From: JADGGV01 sp035715725 | Lineage (GTDB): Bacteria > Gemmatimonadota > Gemmatimonadetes > Longimicrobiales > RSA9 | Reading direction: 5' to 3' | Assembly: GCA_035715725.1 (NCBI GenBank) | Contig: DASTKT010000165.1 | Span: forward strand, 1-64,000 | DNA: 64,000 nt | Part shown: positions 1 to 9,713 of the stretch, one piece after another | Position numbering within the stretch: position 1 is the first letter of the stretch | Layout: the number at the start of each line of letters is the position of its first letter | Program-made: the position numbers and the translations under genes | Notes under the pieces: model-generated | What the model was told of the DNA's origin: nothing | The model's input: only the letters and a program-made list of their open reading frames with translations | The model's database searches: none

Positions 1-110
1 CGCTCGGGCGGGCACTTCCCTGCCGGCGTGGTCGTGTGCGCGCCACCACATTTGTTTCCAGGAGCACGCCCGGAGCGACGCGGTCGGCGTCACGGAAATG
101 GCTCGCGGAT

Positions 111-155
111 GCGCAGCGGGGCGGCTCGGTTCGCGCCCGAGCCGCCCCGCTGCGC
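111..155 (-). terminator. Hairpin downstream of the TPR protein gene
   Basis: A perfect 19-bp inverted repeat (111-129 pairs with 137-155) with a 7-nt loop begins 25 nt past the stop codon of the minus-strand TPR gene. There is no clean U-tract, so termination is inferred from position and stem strength. Confidence 0.6.
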
Positions 156-179
156 ATTGTTCCGGCGGGCCCGAGCGAC

Positions 180-878
180 CTACTTCCCCGCCGCGCGCTG
201 CGCGGCCGCCTGCGCCTCCGCGAGCCGCATCTCGACGACCTGGTGCTCGGGGACGGTGTCCGGCGTCATGGCCAGGAGCTTCTGATAGAGCGTGGCGGCG
301 CCGGCCGCGTCGCCGTGCTGCAGCCGGAGCATGGCGGCGGCGTCCAGGGCCTGACGGCGCTGGTAATCGAACGGCGCCTTCTCGGCGATGCGGAGATAGG
401 TGCCCTCCGACTGCTTGAGGTCGTTCTGGGCCTCGTACGACGCCGCGAGGAGGAACGCCCCGGTCGCGCCCAGGGGGCTCTCCAGGTCCTCGGCCAGGGG
501 GCGAGCCGCGTTCGCGGCGTCCTGCGCCCTGCCCTGCTCGAGGGCGGTGCGGGCGAGGAGGAGCCGCGCCTCGGACTCGGCCTTCGTGCCGCCGTACTTC
601 GCGACGAAGGTGCCGAGATCCCGGTTCGCCAGCGCGGGGTTCCCGCTGGCCGCGACCTGGCGGATCCGGTCCAGCTCGGTGTTCGCCTGGTCCTCGAGGC
701 GCCCCCGGTAGCTGCGGTAATAGAGGGTCACCAGCGCGGCCACGACGAGGACGGAGGCGGCGATGACGAGGAGACGCGCGTTGCGGCGGGCCCACGTGGA
801 TGCCTCGAGGATCCCGGCGACGAATTTGTCCTCGTCGACGGACGGTGCGTGGGACCGGATCGTGGTGTGTCGGGCCAT
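180..878 (-). CDS. Membrane-anchored TPR protein (YfgM-like)
   Basis: This 232-residue protein has one hydrophobic segment near residues 37-55, preceded by a basic stretch. The rest is helical and Ala/Leu-rich with TPR-like repeats, as in the YfgM/BamD-like family that acts as periplasmic scaffold or chaperone partner. I chose the internal ATG at 878 because the open frame upstream is short and Arg-rich without family character. It lies downstream of the PQQ dehydrogenase-like gene on the same strand, 105 nt away, and is followed by a strong hairpin. The exact partner cannot be told from sequence. Confidence 0.7.
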   Translation of the reverse strand: MARHTTIRSHAPSVDEDKFVAGILEASTWARRNARLLVIAASVLVVAALVTLYYRSYRGRLEDQANTELDRIRQVAASGNPALANRDLGTFVAKYGGTKAESEARLLLARTALEQGRAQDAANAARPLAEDLESPLGATGAFLLAASYEAQNDLKQSEGTYLRIAEKAPFDYQRRQALDAAAMLRLQHGDAAGAATLYQKLLAMTPDTVPEHQVVEMRLAEAQAAAQRAAGK

Positions 879-983
879 GACTCGCGAACGGTTGTGAGGC
901 CGGAACACCGCCGCTCGGGCGCCTCGGCACGGGCGGTGGTGGAAACCTGCAAACTTACAAAATATCTGATCTTAGCGGCTCCG

Positions 984-3167
984 TCAACCGTGCGCGGCGC
1001 CGGAGGTGTCGGGCCGCGGGGGCGTAGGCGTCGGCGGCGAGACCGGGCGGCCGAGGAGCGGCGGTGGCTGCGCCGGCCGCGGCGTCGGAGTCGGCTGCGC
1101 GGGCCGCGCGGGGGCGGGCTCCGGTGTGACGGCGCGGCGGCCGCCGGGAACGGGCGCGGCCGGCGTGGGTCGAGCCGGAGTCGGCTGAGCGGGGGTGGGC
1201 TGAGCCGGTGTGGGCTGCGCGGCGGCGGGCTGCCCGGGGGCGCCGGGCGCGGTCGGGGCGCCAGGGCCGGCAGGCGGGGCGCCGGGCTGCCCGGGGGTGG
1301 CGACGGCGGTGGAGCTGGGGGCGGTGGTTGGAGGTGGCGGAACGCGCGGGCCGCTGCCGGGCCGGGTGGCGCCGGCGCGGGCGAAGCGGGGCTCCGGATA
1401 CGCCGGCATGGCGCGCTGCGGGAGGTTGTCACGCAACGTGAAGACGTAGAGGTTATCTCCGCGTGGCGTATCGAGTTGGTGGTTCCCACCGGATGCTACG
1501 GCTACGTACTGGACACCGTTGATCGCGTAGGTGATGGGCCCGCCGCTGACGCCGGCGCCGGTGGGGTACTGCCAGAGGAGGTTGCCGTTTTCGGCGTCGA
1601 ATGCATCGAAGGCGCCGTCGGCCTGGCCGACGAAGACGAGGTCGCCGGCGGTGGCGAGGACGCCGGCGAGGTTGGGGCGAGGCGTCTGACGCTGCCAGCG
1701 GATCTGGCCGGTGGTCATGTCGACGGCGGAGACGATGCCGAACTGTTCGGAGCCGGGGAGGTAGCGGATGCTTCCGCCGAGCCACATGCGGCCAGTCTCG
1801 AGTGGCTGAGGCGCGCGGACCGCGACCATGGGCTGATTGAGGGCGAGCAGGTAGACCAGGTTGCGCGTCGGCGAGTAGGCGACCGGGGACCAGCCGACGC
1901 CGCCGTTGGCACCGGGGAGCATGCGAACGCCGGAGTCGGTGGGCGGCGCGAAGAGGTTCTCCTGCGGGACGAAGTTGTCGGACCTGAGGACCGGGCGTCC
2001 GTTGGCGGCATCGACGACGTAGACCCATCCGGTCTTGCCGGCGTGCCCGACGTAGGCCCTTCCCTGTCGGGTGAAGAGGAAGGGAGGGCTTCCGGGGCTC
2101 AGGTCCCAGACATCGTGGGGGAGGTACTGGAAGTACCACTTCAGCTTCCCGGACTGCCCGTCGAGGGCGACGATGGAGCCGGTGTAGAGGTTGTCGCCGG
2201 GGCGCGGCTCGCCGTTGAGGTCGGGCGAGGGGTTGCCGACGGCGAAGAAGAGGGTGTTGGTGGCGGGGTCGTAGGCGGGGGTCATCCAGACCGGGCCGCC
2301 GCCGTGGAGCCAGGCGCTGGCGAACTGCCACTGGTTCTCGCGCTCGTGCGCGACGTTGCGGTTGAGCGGGGTGCCGAAGGGGTCGGTCTCCTTGAAGCTG
2401 CCCCACCAGCCGTTGGGCGCCTCGTCGGGGGCGGGGATGGTATTCCAGAGCCAGAGGCGGTTGCCGGTCTCGGCGTCGAAGGCCGCGACGCGGCCGCGGA
2501 CGCCGAACTCGCCGCCGCTCAGGCCGACGAAGACCTTCCCGGCGTAGGCGAGCGGCGCCATGGTGATGCTGGCGGGCTCGTCGGAGAGGCTGTCGACGAG
2601 GGGGGCCGTCCAGACGACGGCGCCGTTGCGGTTGTTCAGGGCGACGAGGCGGGCGTCGAGCGTGCCGACGTAGAGCTTGTCGCCCCAGGCGGCGACGCCG
2701 CGGTTGTTGGGGCCGCAGCAGAGGGGGACGGGCCGGAGCTTCGGGACGTACTCCCAGAGCTTCTCGCCGGTGGCGGCGTTGAGCGCCACGACGTGGCTCT
2801 CCGGGGTCGTGAGGTACATGACCGTACCGACGACGAGCGGCGTGGTCTCGAAGGATTCGGAGATTCCGGTCTGGTAGAGCCAGGCGAGCTGCAGGTCACC
2901 GACGTTCTGGCGGTTGACCTGATCGAGGCTGGAGAAGCGCTGGTTGTTGTAGCTCCCGCCGTACGTCGGCCAGCTCGCGGCGGCGGGAGTGGAGCGCAGG
3001 AGCGTATCGGTGGCGAGGGCGAAGTCGGGGCGGATCGCGACGGGCTGGGTTCCGGCGACGCGGCGGAGCACGCCGCCGCCCGCGCTTTCCTTGTCCCGGT
3101 TGCACGCGGCGACGACGAGGAGCGCGAGGAAGGTGAGGACGAAGTGGCGGAGCATGCGAGGCATCAT
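984..3167 (-). CDS. PQQ-dependent alcohol dehydrogenase-like beta-propeller lipoprotein
   Basis: The 727-residue protein starts with a lipoprotein signal (lipobox LVVAAC, acylated Cys22). A PQQ beta-propeller follows, recognisable by WPTYGGSYNNQRFS near residue 66, repeated W-docking motifs, and the adjacent Cys150-Cys151 in LCCGPNNRG, which matches the vicinal disulfide ring of quinoprotein alcohol dehydrogenases. A WDLSPG motif near residue 352 sits where the catalytic Asp of that family lies. No haem c motif (CxxCH) is present, so electrons would go to a separate acceptor. From about residue 590 the chain becomes a Pro/Ala/Thr tail with PTPAQ repeats, unusual for the family. The substrate is unknown. 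A purely structural BamB-like propeller is less likely given the Cys-Cys pair. Confidence 0.8.
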   Translation of the reverse strand: MMPRMLRHFVLTFLALLVVAACNRDKESAGGGVLRRVAGTQPVAIRPDFALATDTLLRSTPAAASWPTYGGSYNNQRFSSLDQVNRQNVGDLQLAWLYQTGISESFETTPLVVGTVMYLTTPESHVVALNAATGEKLWEYVPKLRPVPLCCGPNNRGVAAWGDKLYVGTLDARLVALNNRNGAVVWTAPLVDSLSDEPASITMAPLAYAGKVFVGLSGGEFGVRGRVAAFDAETGNRLWLWNTIPAPDEAPNGWWGSFKETDPFGTPLNRNVAHERENQWQFASAWLHGGGPVWMTPAYDPATNTLFFAVGNPSPDLNGEPRPGDNLYTGSIVALDGQSGKLKWYFQYLPHDVWDLSPGSPPFLFTRQGRAYVGHAGKTGWVYVVDAANGRPVLRSDNFVPQENLFAPPTDSGVRMLPGANGGVGWSPVAYSPTRNLVYLLALNQPMVAVRAPQPLETGRMWLGGSIRYLPGSEQFGIVSAVDMTTGQIRWQRQTPRPNLAGVLATAGDLVFVGQADGAFDAFDAENGNLLWQYPTGAGVSGGPITYAINGVQYVAVASGGNHQLDTPRGDNLYVFTLRDNLPQRAMPAYPEPRFARAGATRPGSGPRVPPPPTTAPSSTAVATPGQPGAPPAGPGAPTAPGAPGQPAAAQPTPAQPTPAQPTPARPTPAAPVPGGRRAVTPEPAPARPAQPTPTPRPAQPPPLLGRPVSPPTPTPPRPDTSGAAHG
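1165..1224 (-). repeat. 15-bp coding tandem repeats (PTPAQ units)
   Basis: Four imperfect 15-bp units of the type GTGGGCTGAGCCGGT encode successive PTPAQ/PTPAR pentapeptides in the C-terminal tail of the PQQ dehydrogenase-like protein. Such in-frame repeats can change copy number by slippage without breaking the frame. Confidence 0.75.
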
Positions 3168-3352
3168 GGTCGTCGGATCCGGTGCGAGCGCCGACGCGGC
3201 CCGTCGCTAGGCGGGCCGGCGGGGCGATTTTGCAAGACGGAGGCCACCTTGCGGCGTAGCGGCCCACGGAACCCACGGCTGGCGTATGGCTTGCATGGAC
3301 GCGCGCGAGCAGCGACCGCTGCCAAACGGCCGGCAGATGGAGCGGCTCGGAG

Positions 3353-5509
3353 ATGAGGACGACCGTCGAGACGCGGAGGGGGCGGGTGTGCCTGCTCCTG
3401 GCCGTGCTCGCGGCCCTGCCAGGCTGGGGCTGCGCGCTGCGCTCGCCGGGCGCCGGCGCGACCTCCCAGCTCGAGCGCCACGCCGGGGAGAATATCGGCG
3501 CGGTGGCGTTCCGCAATACGGGGCCGTACACGGCGGACACGCTGCGTACGGTAGTGCAGACCAAACCAACGCGCTGCAACCTGTTGGGCCTCCCCATCTG
3601 CATTCCTTTCACGAGTATCGGACGGGAACGCCACGCGCTGGACCCCGGGACGGTGACGCGGGACGTGCAGCGGCTCGAGCTGTTCTACCGCATCGGCGGG
3701 TTCTTCGGGACGCGCGCGGCGACGGACGTGCAGCCGGCGCCGGACCGCAAGGGCGTGGTCGTCACGTTCGTGCTGGCGCCGGGCGACTCGGTGTTCGTGG
3801 ACTCGCTGCGCGTGGTGGGGACGGACACGATCCTGCCGCCGGACTCGGCGGTGAAGCTGCTGCCGCTGAAACCCGGTGAGCTGTTCAACCTGGGGGCGTT
3901 CCAGGCGTCGTCGGACACGCTCCTGCGGCGGCTGACGCAGCACGGCCACACGAACGCGCAGGTGCTGCGGAACTACACCGTCGCGGGGCGGCGCGCGGTG
4001 GCGGAGCTGGAGGCGATCCCCGGGCCGCAGGTCCGCGTGGATTCGATCCTCGTCGTGGGGACGGAGAACCTCTCGCGTGCGACGGTGCTGCGGCAACTGG
4101 AGTTCCGGCGGGGGGACCTGCTGGTGACATCGCGGCTCACGCGGAGCCAGCGGAACCTCTACAACCTGGATCTCGTGCAGGTGGCGAGCGTGGCGCCGGC
4201 GCCCGACTCGCTGCAGCCGAACCCGGCGGACAGCACGCACTCGGCGGTGCTGGTGCAGGTGGTCGAGGCGCCGGAGCACCAGGTGGAGGCCGCGGTCGGG
4301 TTCGGCACCGTGGAGTGCTTCCGGGGGGAGGGGAGCTGGGTGGACCGGAGCTTCCTCGGCAGCGGCGGGCGGCGGCTGGAGCTGCGTGTCTCGGCGAGCA
4401 AGCTGGGCGTCAACACGGGGCTGCGAAACGGCATCTGCCAGGCGTACCAGGGCGACCCGGCGGAGCGGGCGGTGGACTATCGGATCGGCGGGACGCTGAC
4501 GCAGCCGTACTTCCTGAGCCCCCGCAACACCCTCTCGCTGAGCGGGACGGCGGAGCGTCAGTCGGAGCCGAACACGTACCAGCGGATCGGGCAGTCGGGG
4601 CAGCTCTCGGTCGGGCGCACACTGTCGCCACAGGAGGTGTTGACGGCGGCGGTCAGCGTCGGGCGGGGGCTCACGCGGGCGAGTCCTGCGTTCTTCTGCA
4701 ACTTCCTGCTCGTGTGCACGCCGGAGGACGTGGAGCAGCTCCAGCGGGAGCGGTGGAGCAACCGGCTTGGGGTCCGGTACGCGCTGGATCGCGCGAACGC
4801 GGCCGTGGACCCGAGCCGCGGGTACCGGGTGGGGACGGGGCTGGACTGGTCCGCGCGTTGGCTGGGCTCGACGGCGAGCTTCGTCCGGTGGACCGGCGAC
4901 GGCGAGCGCTACCATGCGCTGCGGCCGGGGTGGGTGGTGGCGGCGAGCCTGCGGCTGGGGAGCACGTTCAGGGTCGTGGGCGACGACCCGCGGCGCAATT
5001 TCCTGGCGCCGGAGGAGCGGTTTTACGCCGGCGGCGCTTACAGCGTCCGGGGATTCGGGCAGAACGGGCTCGGGCCCGGCGTCTACGTGTCGGATACCGT
5101 GCCGGAGCGGCTCAGGGCGCTGCCGCCGGACAGCGTCGACGCGAGCTTCGTCCCGCTCGGGGGGACGGCGTTCGGGATCGCGAACCTGGAGCTGCGCCTT
5201 CCCTCCCCGGTGTTCCCCGAACGGATGCGGCTGGCGCTGTTCGTGGACGCGGGCTCGGTGAGCCTCGGGACGGTCGGCGACCTGGCGAAGGACGTGTGGC
5301 GGGTCACGCCGGGAGGCGGCGCGCGGATCGGCACGCCGGTGGGCCCGCTTCGCCTGGACGTCGCCTACAACCCCTACGGTCCGACGCGCGGGCCGCTGTA
5401 CGGCACGCTGAACGGCGATCTCGTCCGCGTCGCGGACGGGTTCGAGCCGCCGGGAGGCGGGTTCCTGAGCCATTTCCGCCTCCACCTCGCCGTCGGGCAG
5501 GCGTTCTGA
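3353..5509 (+). CDS. tamA: TamA/BamA-like outer-membrane assembly protein
   Basis: The 718-residue protein has a basic, hydrophobic N-terminus ending in GWGC (a signal peptide, possibly lipoprotein type). POTRA-like modules occupy about residues 50-270 (for example VDSLRVVGTDTILPPDSAVKL and VDSILVVGTENLSRATVLRQ-type segments), and a 16-strand-type barrel follows. The barrel carries the Omp85 hallmarks FYAGGAYSVRGF, near residue 560, and GGGARIGTPVGPLRLDVAY near the C-terminus. It ends in Phe, as BamA-family barrels do. The gene is 1 nt upstream of the tamB-like gene, which fixes the assignment as TamA rather than BamA. Role: insertion and assembly of outer-membrane proteins, or lipid transport, together with TamB. 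Confidence 0.85.
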   Translation: MRTTVETRRGRVCLLLAVLAALPGWGCALRSPGAGATSQLERHAGENIGAVAFRNTGPYTADTLRTVVQTKPTRCNLLGLPICIPFTSIGRERHALDPGTVTRDVQRLELFYRIGGFFGTRAATDVQPAPDRKGVVVTFVLAPGDSVFVDSLRVVGTDTILPPDSAVKLLPLKPGELFNLGAFQASSDTLLRRLTQHGHTNAQVLRNYTVAGRRAVAELEAIPGPQVRVDSILVVGTENLSRATVLRQLEFRRGDLLVTSRLTRSQRNLYNLDLVQVASVAPAPDSLQPNPADSTHSAVLVQVVEAPEHQVEAAVGFGTVECFRGEGSWVDRSFLGSGGRRLELRVSASKLGVNTGLRNGICQAYQGDPAERAVDYRIGGTLTQPYFLSPRNTLSLSGTAERQSEPNTYQRIGQSGQLSVGRTLSPQEVLTAAVSVGRGLTRASPAFFCNFLLVCTPEDVEQLQRERWSNRLGVRYALDRANAAVDPSRGYRVGTGLDWSARWLGSTASFVRWTGDGERYHALRPGWVVAASLRLGSTFRVVGDDPRRNFLAPEERFYAGGAYSVRGFGQNGLGPGVYVSDTVPERLRALPPDSVDASFVPLGGTAFGIANLELRLPSPVFPERMRLALFVDAGSVSLGTVGDLAKDVWRVTPGGGARIGTPVGPLRLDVAYNPYGPTRGPLYGTLNGDLVRVADGFEPPGGGFLSHFRLHLAVGQAF

Positions 5510-5510
5510 G

Positions 5511-8500
5511 ATGAGTCGGCGACGGACGCGTCCGCCGGCCGCCCTCGCGGTGCTCGGGGTGGTGCTGGCCGCCGGGGTCGCGGTCCTTCTGGCGGTGTGG
5601 TGGGCCGCGCGGGAGCGGAGCGTGCCTGGGCCCGCCGCCCGCCGGGAAGAGGCCGCTCCCTCCCCCGCCGCCGCGGCGCGCGCGCCGCTGCCGGTGCCCG
5701 CGGCGAGGGGCGAGATCGGCGAGTTCGACGTGCGCATTGCCCGGGTGCTGGCCCGGGACCGGCTGTCGGACCGGCCGATGCCGGAGCCGGCGCGCGTGCG
5801 GGTGACGGGGATCGACTGGCTGGAGTCGAACGGGAGCCGATTCTTCCGGGCGCGCGAGGTCGCGGGCGGTCTCGATCTCTCCGCGGCGCTGTACCGCCAC
5901 GTCGTGGCGCGGAACGTCACGGCGCGCGATCCGGAGGTCTACCTCTCGCGGGCGGCGGGCGACACGGCGTGGAATTACGAGCGCGTGCTGGCCCGGCTGC
6001 TGGCTCCGAGCGAGGCGGAGCTGGCGGCCTCGCGGGCCGGGCTGCCGCCGCCGCCGAAGTCGCGCGTCGCCGTGCTGGGCCTCACGATCGAGCATGGCTA
6101 CGCCGCGGTTCGGCTCGCGGAGCGGGCATTCGAGTTCGAGGGAGTCGAGGGACGCCTGCCCGAGGTGCGGCTGTCGGGTCCGGCGCTCCCCGAGCCGCTC
6201 GTGCGCGTGGCGGGCGGGAGCGCGACGCTGGTCGTGCCCGCGTCGAACGTGCGGCTGCCGTTCCGGGTTGCGGAGGCGGTGTTCCGCTTCCCGGAGAACG
6301 AGACGCCGTTCGAGGTCGGCGAGGTGGCGTGGGGCGAATCGCGGCTCGTCGGCGTGCGCGGGGCATACGATCCGCGGGCCCCGGGGCTCGGGATCACCGC
6401 CGAGGGGCGGGCGGACCCGATCCGCCTCGCCGACCTGAAGGCGTTCTCGCCACAGATCGAGGCGGAGGGCGGCGGCACCCTGACGTTCGCGGTGCAGCCC
6501 ACGCCGAGCGCAGGGCTTCGCGTGAGCGTGCGCGACCTCGCGCTGGTGTCGGGCGGCTCGCGGGTGACGGGCTCGCTCACGGCGACGGTGCTGGGCACGG
6601 CGAAGCCGGCGCTCGAGGCCGCGGGGCTGAGGCTGGAGCCGCTCGAGCTCGCGCTGGTGGAGCGGCTGACGGGACGTCGCCTGCCGTATGGCGGACGCAT
6701 TACCGGGCGCGTGAGCGGACGGGGCGGCGACCTCTCCTTCGAGCTGGAGGCGTGGCTCACGACCGCGAGCGTGACCGAGCCGTTCCGCGTCGGGCTGACC
6801 GGGGAGGCGTTGTTCGGCCCGGCGGGACCGGTGCTGCGCCAGGCGACGGCGGAGCTGCGCGAGGCGCCGCTCGCGGCGCTCCGGGCGATCGCGCCGTCGC
6901 TGCCGGTTCAGGGGGCGGTGAGCGGGGAGATCGCGATCACGGGCCCGCCGACGCGGGCGCCGCTGACGCTGGACGTGCGGCTGTCGGCGGCGGGCGGCGT
7001 CGCGATCGTGCGGGGGACGCTGGATCTGACCGGCCCCGTGGCCGCGTACGACCTGAGCGGGCGGGTGCTGGGGATCGATCTCTCGCGCCTGGTCCAGCCG
7101 CGCCTCCCGCCGGCGAGCCTGACGGCGGGATTCCAGGTGAAAGGGCGTGGCTTCGAGCCGGCCACGGCCGCGGCCACGTTCCGGGCGGCCGGGCGGTTCA
7201 GCGGGTGGAGGACGGACCCGGACGACGTGCTCCTGCTCCGGGGAGGCATCGCGGGCGGGACGTTGACGCTGGACACGCTGACGGCGGGGCTGGCCAGTGC
7301 CCGGGCGACGGCGGCGGGCCGGTGGCCGTTCTCCGCGGCAGGGAGCGGGTCGATCCGTTACGCCGTCGCGGTGACGGACCTGAATCCGTTCGCGCAGTAT
7401 CTCCCGGTCGGCGCGGGCGTCGAGGCCAAGGGCGCGCTGGCGGCGGCGGGGACACTGGGCGGGACGCTCCAGCGGCCGGACGTGCGAGGCGACTTCGCGC
7501 TGAACGGCGTGCGGGCGGGCCAATGGGCCGTGGCCGGCGCGGGCGGCCGCTTCGCGGTGGTGCTGGGCGACTCCACGCCGAACGTCCTGGTCGAGGGACG
7601 AGCGACGGGCGTGGAGACGCCGACGACGGTGGATCTCCGGGCGGTCGAGGCGTCGGTGGCGCTGGCAGAGCCGCGGTTGGCGGTGACGCTCCGAGGGGAC
7701 CGCGAGGGAGGCGGCGTGATCCAGGTCGCGGCGACGGGGTCGATCCCGCCGACCGGGGAGCGCCGCGTGCAGCTGACCCAGTTCGTGGCGGACCTGGGGG
7801 GCGGCCGCTGGCAGCTCCAGGCGCCGGCAGAGGTCGCGTGGGTCCCGGGCGGACGCGTGGACGTCCGCAACCTGGAGGTGCGGAATACGCGCGGCTCCGG
7901 GCTGGTGTCGCTGAACGGCACGCTGGCACCGGCGGAGGTGACGAGCTACCGCCTGAGGGCGGAGGCGTTGCCGATCGGCGATCTGCTGCGGCTCGCCGAG
8001 GTGCGGACGCCGGCGAGCGGGCTGCTCTTTGCCGACGCCGAGGTCCATGGTCCGGGGCCGACGCCGCTGGTGCGCGCCCAATTCCACGTGGAGCAGGGGA
8101 AGATTCAACGCTTCGACGTCTCGGCGCTGCAGGGCGAACTGCTCTTCCAGGCCGGCCGCCTCACCGCGAGCGCGCAGGCGACCCTGGCCGAGGGCGGAAG
8201 GCTGCGGCTCGACGCGGCGTTGCCGGCGTCGTTGACGCTGGGACTGCGGCCGGACATCCGGGTGCTGGGCCGGGGTCCGGCGCAGGGCTCGCTGGAGGCC
8301 GAGTCGCTGCCGCTGGCGATCCTGGAGCCGCTGGCGCCGCAGGTCGAGGACGTGACCGGCCAGCTCAACGCGCGGATGACGCTCAGCGGGAGCGCGGACC
8401 GGCCGGTGCTGGCCGGCTCGGCCGTCCTGGCCGGCGGCTCCGTGCGGGTGCCGGCGACCGGGCAGCGCTACACGAACATCGCCGGGCGGCTCACGCTCCG

Positions 8501-9713
8501 GGACCGGCGGATCGAGGTGGACAGCGTCCGCGCGCAGAGCGACGGCTGGCTGGTGGCGTCGGGGGCCGTGGACTTCCCGGAGCTGAACAACCCGACGGCG
8601 GATCTGGGGCTGCGGTTCGCGCGGTTCCGACCGATGGCCGCGAAAGGCCGGCAGGGCGCGGCGGTCTGGGGCGAGCTGGACGCGCGAGGGCCGATGCGGT
8701 CGCTGACCGTGACGGGCGCGCTACGCCTGGATGACGGGACGATCGTGCTCCCGGCGTCGACGGGCCAGGACATCCTCACCACGAGCCTGGCGGAGGCGGA
8801 GCCGGCGCCAGTGATGGGTCAGGCGACGCAGGCGGTCGCGGTGGCGCCGTTCGGCGGGAACGTCCGGGTGTCCGGCCTGCGGGTGACGTGCGGCAACGAC
8901 CTGTGGTTCGAGACGGAGGAGGCGCGGCTCCAGCTCTCCGGCGAGCTGACGGTGAATAGGGCGCCGGACGGGCCCGTGGCGGTGGTGGGGACGCTCACGG
9001 GGCAGCGAGGCACGTTCACACTCACGGCCGGCCCGCTCCTGGTGCGGCGGCTCGACATCGCGCGGGCGGAGATCCGTTTCTTCGGCGGGGAGGAGCTGAA
9101 CCCCGGGGTCGACGTCGTCGCCACGCAGACGGTGCTGGACGCGCAGCAGCGGCCGTTCGACGTCGAGGTGCGGGTGACCGGCACGCTGCAGCGGCCGCGG
9201 CTCGCGCTGGCGACGGCGGAGGGCGTGCAGCTCCCGGAATCCGAGCTGCTCAGCCTGCTGGTCTTCGGGACGCGGAACACCACGGGGTCGGCACTGCTCC
9301 CGGCCGAGCAGCGGAGCGCGCTGTTGCAGCAGACGCTGTTCGGCGGACTGGCCGAGCTGGCGAGCATGCAGCTCGAGTCCGAGCTGCTCTCGGCGGGCCT
9401 GCCGCTGGACATCTTCGAGATCCGGCCCGGCTTCCAGGGCGGCGTCGTCGCGCCGACGGTGGTGGTCGGGCGCGAGGTCACGCGGGACGTGTTCCTGACG
9501 GTGGAGTACGCCGTGGGCGTGCTGTTCGGGACCGAAGGCCCGACCCGCTCGCTGGGCCCGACCGTGAGCCTGGTGTGGCGCGCGACGCCGCAGTGGACCG
9601 CGACGTTCAGTCGGGGTCCCGTTACGCGGGGGCCGGCGTACGGCGCGTTCCTGCCGGCCCCGCCCACGAAAGCTCAGCTCAGCGTCGAACTGCGTCGGCG
9701 ATGGACGTACTGA
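5511..9713 (+). CDS. tamB: TamB-like translocation/assembly module protein
   Basis: The 1400-residue protein has one N-terminal membrane anchor (about residues 10-30). A very long repetitive beta-rich AsmA/DUF490-type body follows, ending in the conserved TamB C-terminal domain (ELLSLLVFGT near residue 1245, then a Tyr-rich end). This architecture is a periplasm-spanning hydrophobic groove between inner membrane and TamA, implicated in phospholipid transport and outer-membrane protein assembly. The start is 1 nt after the tamA stop, so the two are surely cotranscribed. The last 35 nt overlap the convergent GntR-family gene. Confidence 0.85.
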   Translation: MSRRRTRPPAALAVLGVVLAAGVAVLLAVWWAARERSVPGPAARREEAAPSPAAAARAPLPVPAARGEIGEFDVRIARVLARDRLSDRPMPEPARVRVTGIDWLESNGSRFFRAREVAGGLDLSAALYRHVVARNVTARDPEVYLSRAAGDTAWNYERVLARLLAPSEAELAASRAGLPPPPKSRVAVLGLTIEHGYAAVRLAERAFEFEGVEGRLPEVRLSGPALPEPLVRVAGGSATLVVPASNVRLPFRVAEAVFRFPENETPFEVGEVAWGESRLVGVRGAYDPRAPGLGITAEGRADPIRLADLKAFSPQIEAEGGGTLTFAVQPTPSAGLRVSVRDLALVSGGSRVTGSLTATVLGTAKPALEAAGLRLEPLELALVERLTGRRLPYGGRITGRVSGRGGDLSFELEAWLTTASVTEPFRVGLTGEALFGPAGPVLRQATAELREAPLAALRAIAPSLPVQGAVSGEIAITGPPTRAPLTLDVRLSAAGGVAIVRGTLDLTGPVAAYDLSGRVLGIDLSRLVQPRLPPASLTAGFQVKGRGFEPATAAATFRAAGRFSGWRTDPDDVLLLRGGIAGGTLTLDTLTAGLASARATAAGRWPFSAAGSGSIRYAVAVTDLNPFAQYLPVGAGVEAKGALAAAGTLGGTLQRPDVRGDFALNGVRAGQWAVAGAGGRFAVVLGDSTPNVLVEGRATGVETPTTVDLRAVEASVALAEPRLAVTLRGDREGGGVIQVAATGSIPPTGERRVQLTQFVADLGGGRWQLQAPAEVAWVPGGRVDVRNLEVRNTRGSGLVSLNGTLAPAEVTSYRLRAEALPIGDLLRLAEVRTPASGLLFADAEVHGPGPTPLVRAQFHVEQGKIQRFDVSALQGELLFQAGRLTASAQATLAEGGRLRLDAALPASLTLGLRPDIRVLGRGPAQGSLEAESLPLAILEPLAPQVEDVTGQLNARMTLSGSADRPVLAGSAVLAGGSVRVPATGQRYTNIAGRLTLRDRRIEVDSVRAQSDGWLVASGAVDFPELNNPTADLGLRFARFRPMAAKGRQGAAVWGELDARGPMRSLTVTGALRLDDGTIVLPASTGQDILTTSLAEAEPAPVMGQATQAVAVAPFGGNVRVSGLRVTCGNDLWFETEEARLQLSGELTVNRAPDGPVAVVGTLTGQRGTFTLTAGPLLVRRLDIARAEIRFFGGEELNPGVDVVATQTVLDAQQRPFDVEVRVTGTLQRPRLALATAEGVQLPESELLSLLVFGTRNTTGSALLPAEQRSALLQQTLFGGLAELASMQLESELLSAGLPLDIFEIRPGFQGGVVAPTVVVGREVTRDVFLTVEYAVGVLFGTEGPTRSLGPTVSLVWRATPQWTATFSRGPVTRGPAYGAFLPAPPTKAQLSVELRRRWTY

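Noticed and set aside
36..3356. Long open frame on the plus strand across the PQQ dehydrogenase-like gene
   Set aside because: It is antisense to clearly recognisable proteins, extremely Arg/Gly-rich and without domains; an artefact of high GC.
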